Source of the DNA: Singulisphaera acidiphila DSM 18658
GTDB lineage: Bacteria; Planctomycetota; Planctomycetia; Isosphaerales; Isosphaeraceae
Direction of reading: 5' to 3'
Assembly: GCF_000242455.2 (NCBI RefSeq)
Contig: NC_019892.1
Coordinates: forward strand, 6,582,744-6,646,743
Length of the DNA stretch: 64,000 bases
Shown: positions 62,265 through 64,000 of the stretch, piece by piece
Position numbering within the stretch: the first letter of the stretch is position 1
Layout of the letters: every line of letters starts with the position of its first letter
Translations under genes and position numbers: made by a program
The notes under the pieces: model-generated
Told to the model about the DNA's origin: nothing
What the model saw: only the letters and a program-made list of their open reading frames with translations
Databases searched by the model: none

Positions 62265-62624
62265 TCAGGCCGGGATGTTGTGAGACAGGTCGAAGTGGGT
62301 GAAGACCAGCCCCAGCAAGGGAATCAGGCTCAGCGCACTGCCTGATGCCGGGTGCCATGCTAATCGTAGTGGTGCCGTCCAGCTTTCGCCCGACAGCCAA
62401 TGAGCTCACTCGCTCCCCAATGTCACGCCGTTGAACCGGACAACCACTGTGAGTGTGGCCAAACTTAGCAGGAATTGCCGGTCCATCACCGGGAAGCCGG
62501 GGCTCTCGATCCTGAAGAACGTGAGGTTGAAGGGCACGATCAGAGTGAGGACTCCGACCAAGACGGTTGGGTTGATCGCGGCTGAGGCTATTGAGCGCGG
62601 ACCTACGCTCAATAGCCGCCGCAT
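62265..62624 (-). pseudogene. degenerate membrane-protein-like open frame with internal TGA
   Basis: From ATG 62624 (MRRLLSVGPRSIASAAINP) one frame runs to TGA at 62406-62408 and then continues in the same frame for 46 more codons to TGA at 62265-62267. Two hydrophobic stretches (VLVGVLTLIVPFNLTFF, FLLSLATLTVVVRF) precede the internal stop and one (ALSLIPLLGLVFTHF) follows it. It may be the tail of a lost membrane protein or simply spacer between gcvPB and the ligase gene. I do not recognise a family with any confidence. Confidence 0.3.
62586..62617. terminator. 12-bp perfect hairpin downstream of glycine dehydrogenase subunit 2
   Basis: The arms GGCTATTGAGCG (62586-62597) and CGCTCAATAGCC (62606-62617) are exact complements around an 8-base loop. 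It lies 150 bp beyond the gcvPB stop. No T-run follows, so the role as terminator is tentative. Confidence 0.4.
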
Positions 62625-62771
62625 CGTGATCTGACCGAGCACCAATCGTGAAGATTGGATCTGAGGGCCTCGCCTTTGGCGAGGGCAGCGGGGGCGTTTC
62701 AATTCTGGAGGGAAGGGGACGGTCCACCTCCCGAATCCCGGCACCATCCATCGTTGGCTAACGTCTCAAGC

Positions 62772-64000
62772 TCAAGCCGGCTCACGTGCCGGAGTCCACC
62801 GCAAGATTGGCGACTTGGCCGCCTTCACTTCATCAGGGCGGCAGATGGGGGTGGTCACCGGTGCATCGTGCAGCAGCGTCGGATCTTCCGTGGCGATGTC
62901 GCGCAGGGTCTTGGCAAAGTTTTCCAGAGTCTCGCGACTCTCCGTTTCCGTCGGCTCGATCATCAAGGCTTCGGAGACGATCAAAGGAAAGTAAACAGTT
63001 GGCGCGTGGATATTCGAATCGATCAAGCGTTTGCCGATATCCATGGCTCGGACCCCGCGATCGCGGGCCATCCCTCGTGCGGAAGAGACGAATTCGTGCA
63101 TGCAGCGGTCGCCAAACGGCACGGGGTAGAGGTCGCGAACCAGCGACATCAGGTAATTCGCATTGAGCACGGCGTGTTGCGAGACTCGCTTCAAGCCTTC
63201 CGGGCCCTGGCTTCGGATGTAGCAGTAAGCGCGGAAGAGGACGCCGGTGTTGCCGAAGAAGGCCCGAACCCGGCCGATCGACTTGGGGCGATCATAATCA
63301 AGACGGTACGTGCCGTCGTCGTTCCGCGCCACCAAGGGGGCCGGCAGATAGGGAGCGAGATCGCTGCGAACTGCGATCGGCCCCGCACCTGGGCCTCCGC
63401 CGCCGTGTGGGCCGGAGAAGGTCTTGTGGGGGTTGTAGTGCATGAGGTCGGCCCCCATGTCCCCTGGCCGGACCGCCCCGAGGATGGCGTTCATGTTGGC
63501 GCCGTCGAGGTAGAGCAAGGCCCCTCGATCGTGCAAGAGTTTGGCGATCTCGCCGACCTGCGGGTCGAAGAGGCCGACCGTGTTGGGGTTGGTCATCATG
63601 AACACGGCGGCCTGGTCGTCGAGCTTGGCCTGGAAATCAGCCAGGTCGACCAGGCCTCGGCCGTCGCTCTTGATTGTCACGGCCTCGAAGCCGGCCAGGT
63701 TCGCCGACGCGGGGTTGGTCCCGTGCGCACTGTCCGGGATCAGAACTTTCGACCGGGCCTCGCCTCGGTCGCGGAAGTAGGCCGCCGCCACCAGGAGCGC
63801 CGCCAGCTCGCCCTGGGCGCCGGCCGCCGGCTGGAGGCTGACCGTGTCCAGGCCTGCGACCTCTGCCAGGATCTGTTGGAGGTCGAACAGGATCGCGAGC
63901 AAGCCCTGGAGCGTGTCTTCCGACTGATACGGATGTTGCGCAAACAGGCCGGGCAAGGCGGCGAGCCGCTCGTTCCGCTTGGGGTTGTACTTCATCGTAC
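62772..64000 (-). CDS. gcvPB: glycine dehydrogenase (decarboxylating) subunit 2, N-terminus beyond the window
   Basis: About 409 residues are present from the conserved TMKYNPK to the stop. The PLP lysine is in HYNPHKTFSGPHGGGGPG (Lys191 counting from the Met of MKYNPK), with AHGTNPASA and the final EPTETESRETLENF segment. The Met of MKYNPK is not the true start: the family has about 80 residues before it (GSCTMKYNPK), and the bases up to 64000 are consistent with the preceding Cys-Thr. It forms the P-protein with subunit 1 in the glycine cleavage system. Confidence 0.92.
   Translation of the reverse strand, partial: TMKYNPKRNERLAALPGLFAQHPYQSEDTLQGLLAILFDLQQILAEVAGLDTVSLQPAAGAQGELAALLVAAAYFRDRGEARSKVLIPDSAHGTNPASANLAGFEAVTIKSDGRGLVDLADFQAKLDDQAAVFMMTNPNTVGLFDPQVGEIAKLLHDRGALLYLDGANMNAILGAVRPGDMGADLMHYNPHKTFSGPHGGGGPGAGPIAVRSDLAPYLPAPLVARNDDGTYRLDYDRPKSIGRVRAFFGNTGVLFRAYCYIRSQGPEGLKRVSQHAVLNANYLMSLVRDLYPVPFGDRCMHEFVSSARGMARDRGVRAMDIGKRLIDSNIHAPTVYFPLIVSEALMIEPTETESRETLENFAKTLRDIATEDPTLLHDAPVTTPICRPDEVKAAKSPILRWTPAREPA

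Noticed and set aside
62406..62408. Internal TGA as a selenocysteine codon
   Set aside because: The surrounding frame resembles no selenoprotein, and the nearby hairpin lies far upstream of the TGA in the transcript, not directly after it as bacterial SECIS elements do.

Overview
The window is GC-rich and almost certainly from a planctomycete, most likely an Isosphaera-type lineage. The evidence is the gene content. There is a DUF1501 protein with a Tat-like leader, a cytochrome c (PSCyt1-type)/WD40 fusion, and a pre-peptidase (PPC)-type secreted protein. Two proteins carry N-termini of the LEPR-XLL kind. There are lipid A genes (lpxB, lpxD, lpxI), and many PAS, REC and histidine kinase proteins. 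The genus assignment is inference. No rRNA, tRNA or CRISPR array was recognised.

Layout. 0.2-5 kb: a copper-type Sco lipoprotein, an LEPR-XLL-like secreted protein, an ArsR regulator and a TolC-type outer membrane efflux protein. 5-10 kb: the planctomycete trio DUF1501, PSCyt1-WD40 and PPC protein. 10.4-12.9 kb: a molybdopterin oxidoreductase and a glutaredoxin-like protein. 12.9-16.35 kb: a Tn3-derived element with 38-bp ends, a 5-bp TAGGG target duplication and a tnpA fossil. Its cargo is an ArsR repressor, a frameshifted small membrane protein and a serine hydrolase. 16.6-22.3 kb: a second LEPR-XLL-like protein, a CHASE3 hybrid kinase translationally coupled to a REC-GGDEF diguanylate cyclase, and a 47-residue very basic protein.

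22.7-29.5 kb is an iron-sulfur assembly cluster: sufR, sufC, sufB, sufD, a rhodanese, sufE, a Rieske ferredoxin and sufT, ending in a strong terminator. No cysteine desulfurase (sufS) is present. 29.7-48.5 kb holds mostly single genes. These are an S24-like regulator, dgoK, an enhancer-binding-protein-like ATPase lacking GAFTGA, lpxB, a DUF255 protein, a C-terminal processing protease, tsaD, a HAD hydrolase, lpxD and lpxI. They continue with a cytidylate kinase-like protein, a NagB-like deaminase, an MFS transporter and a polytopic membrane protein.

48.6-56.1 kb is a minus-strand run of six genes: a multi-PAS kinase, two stand-alone response regulators around a REC-histidine kinase, an unknown protein, and a SpoA-domain (FliM/FliN/SctQ-like) protein coupled to it. 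56.3-58.9 kb: a thioredoxin-like ferredoxin, panC, panD and lgt. 59-64 kb, minus strand: a lone MoxR ATPase, an FHA protein, a lipoate ligase-like protein, a degenerate open frame, and glycine dehydrogenase subunit 2 cut by the window end.

The stretches most worth following up are the Tn3-derived cargo element, the SpoA/two-component operon and the suf cluster without sufS.
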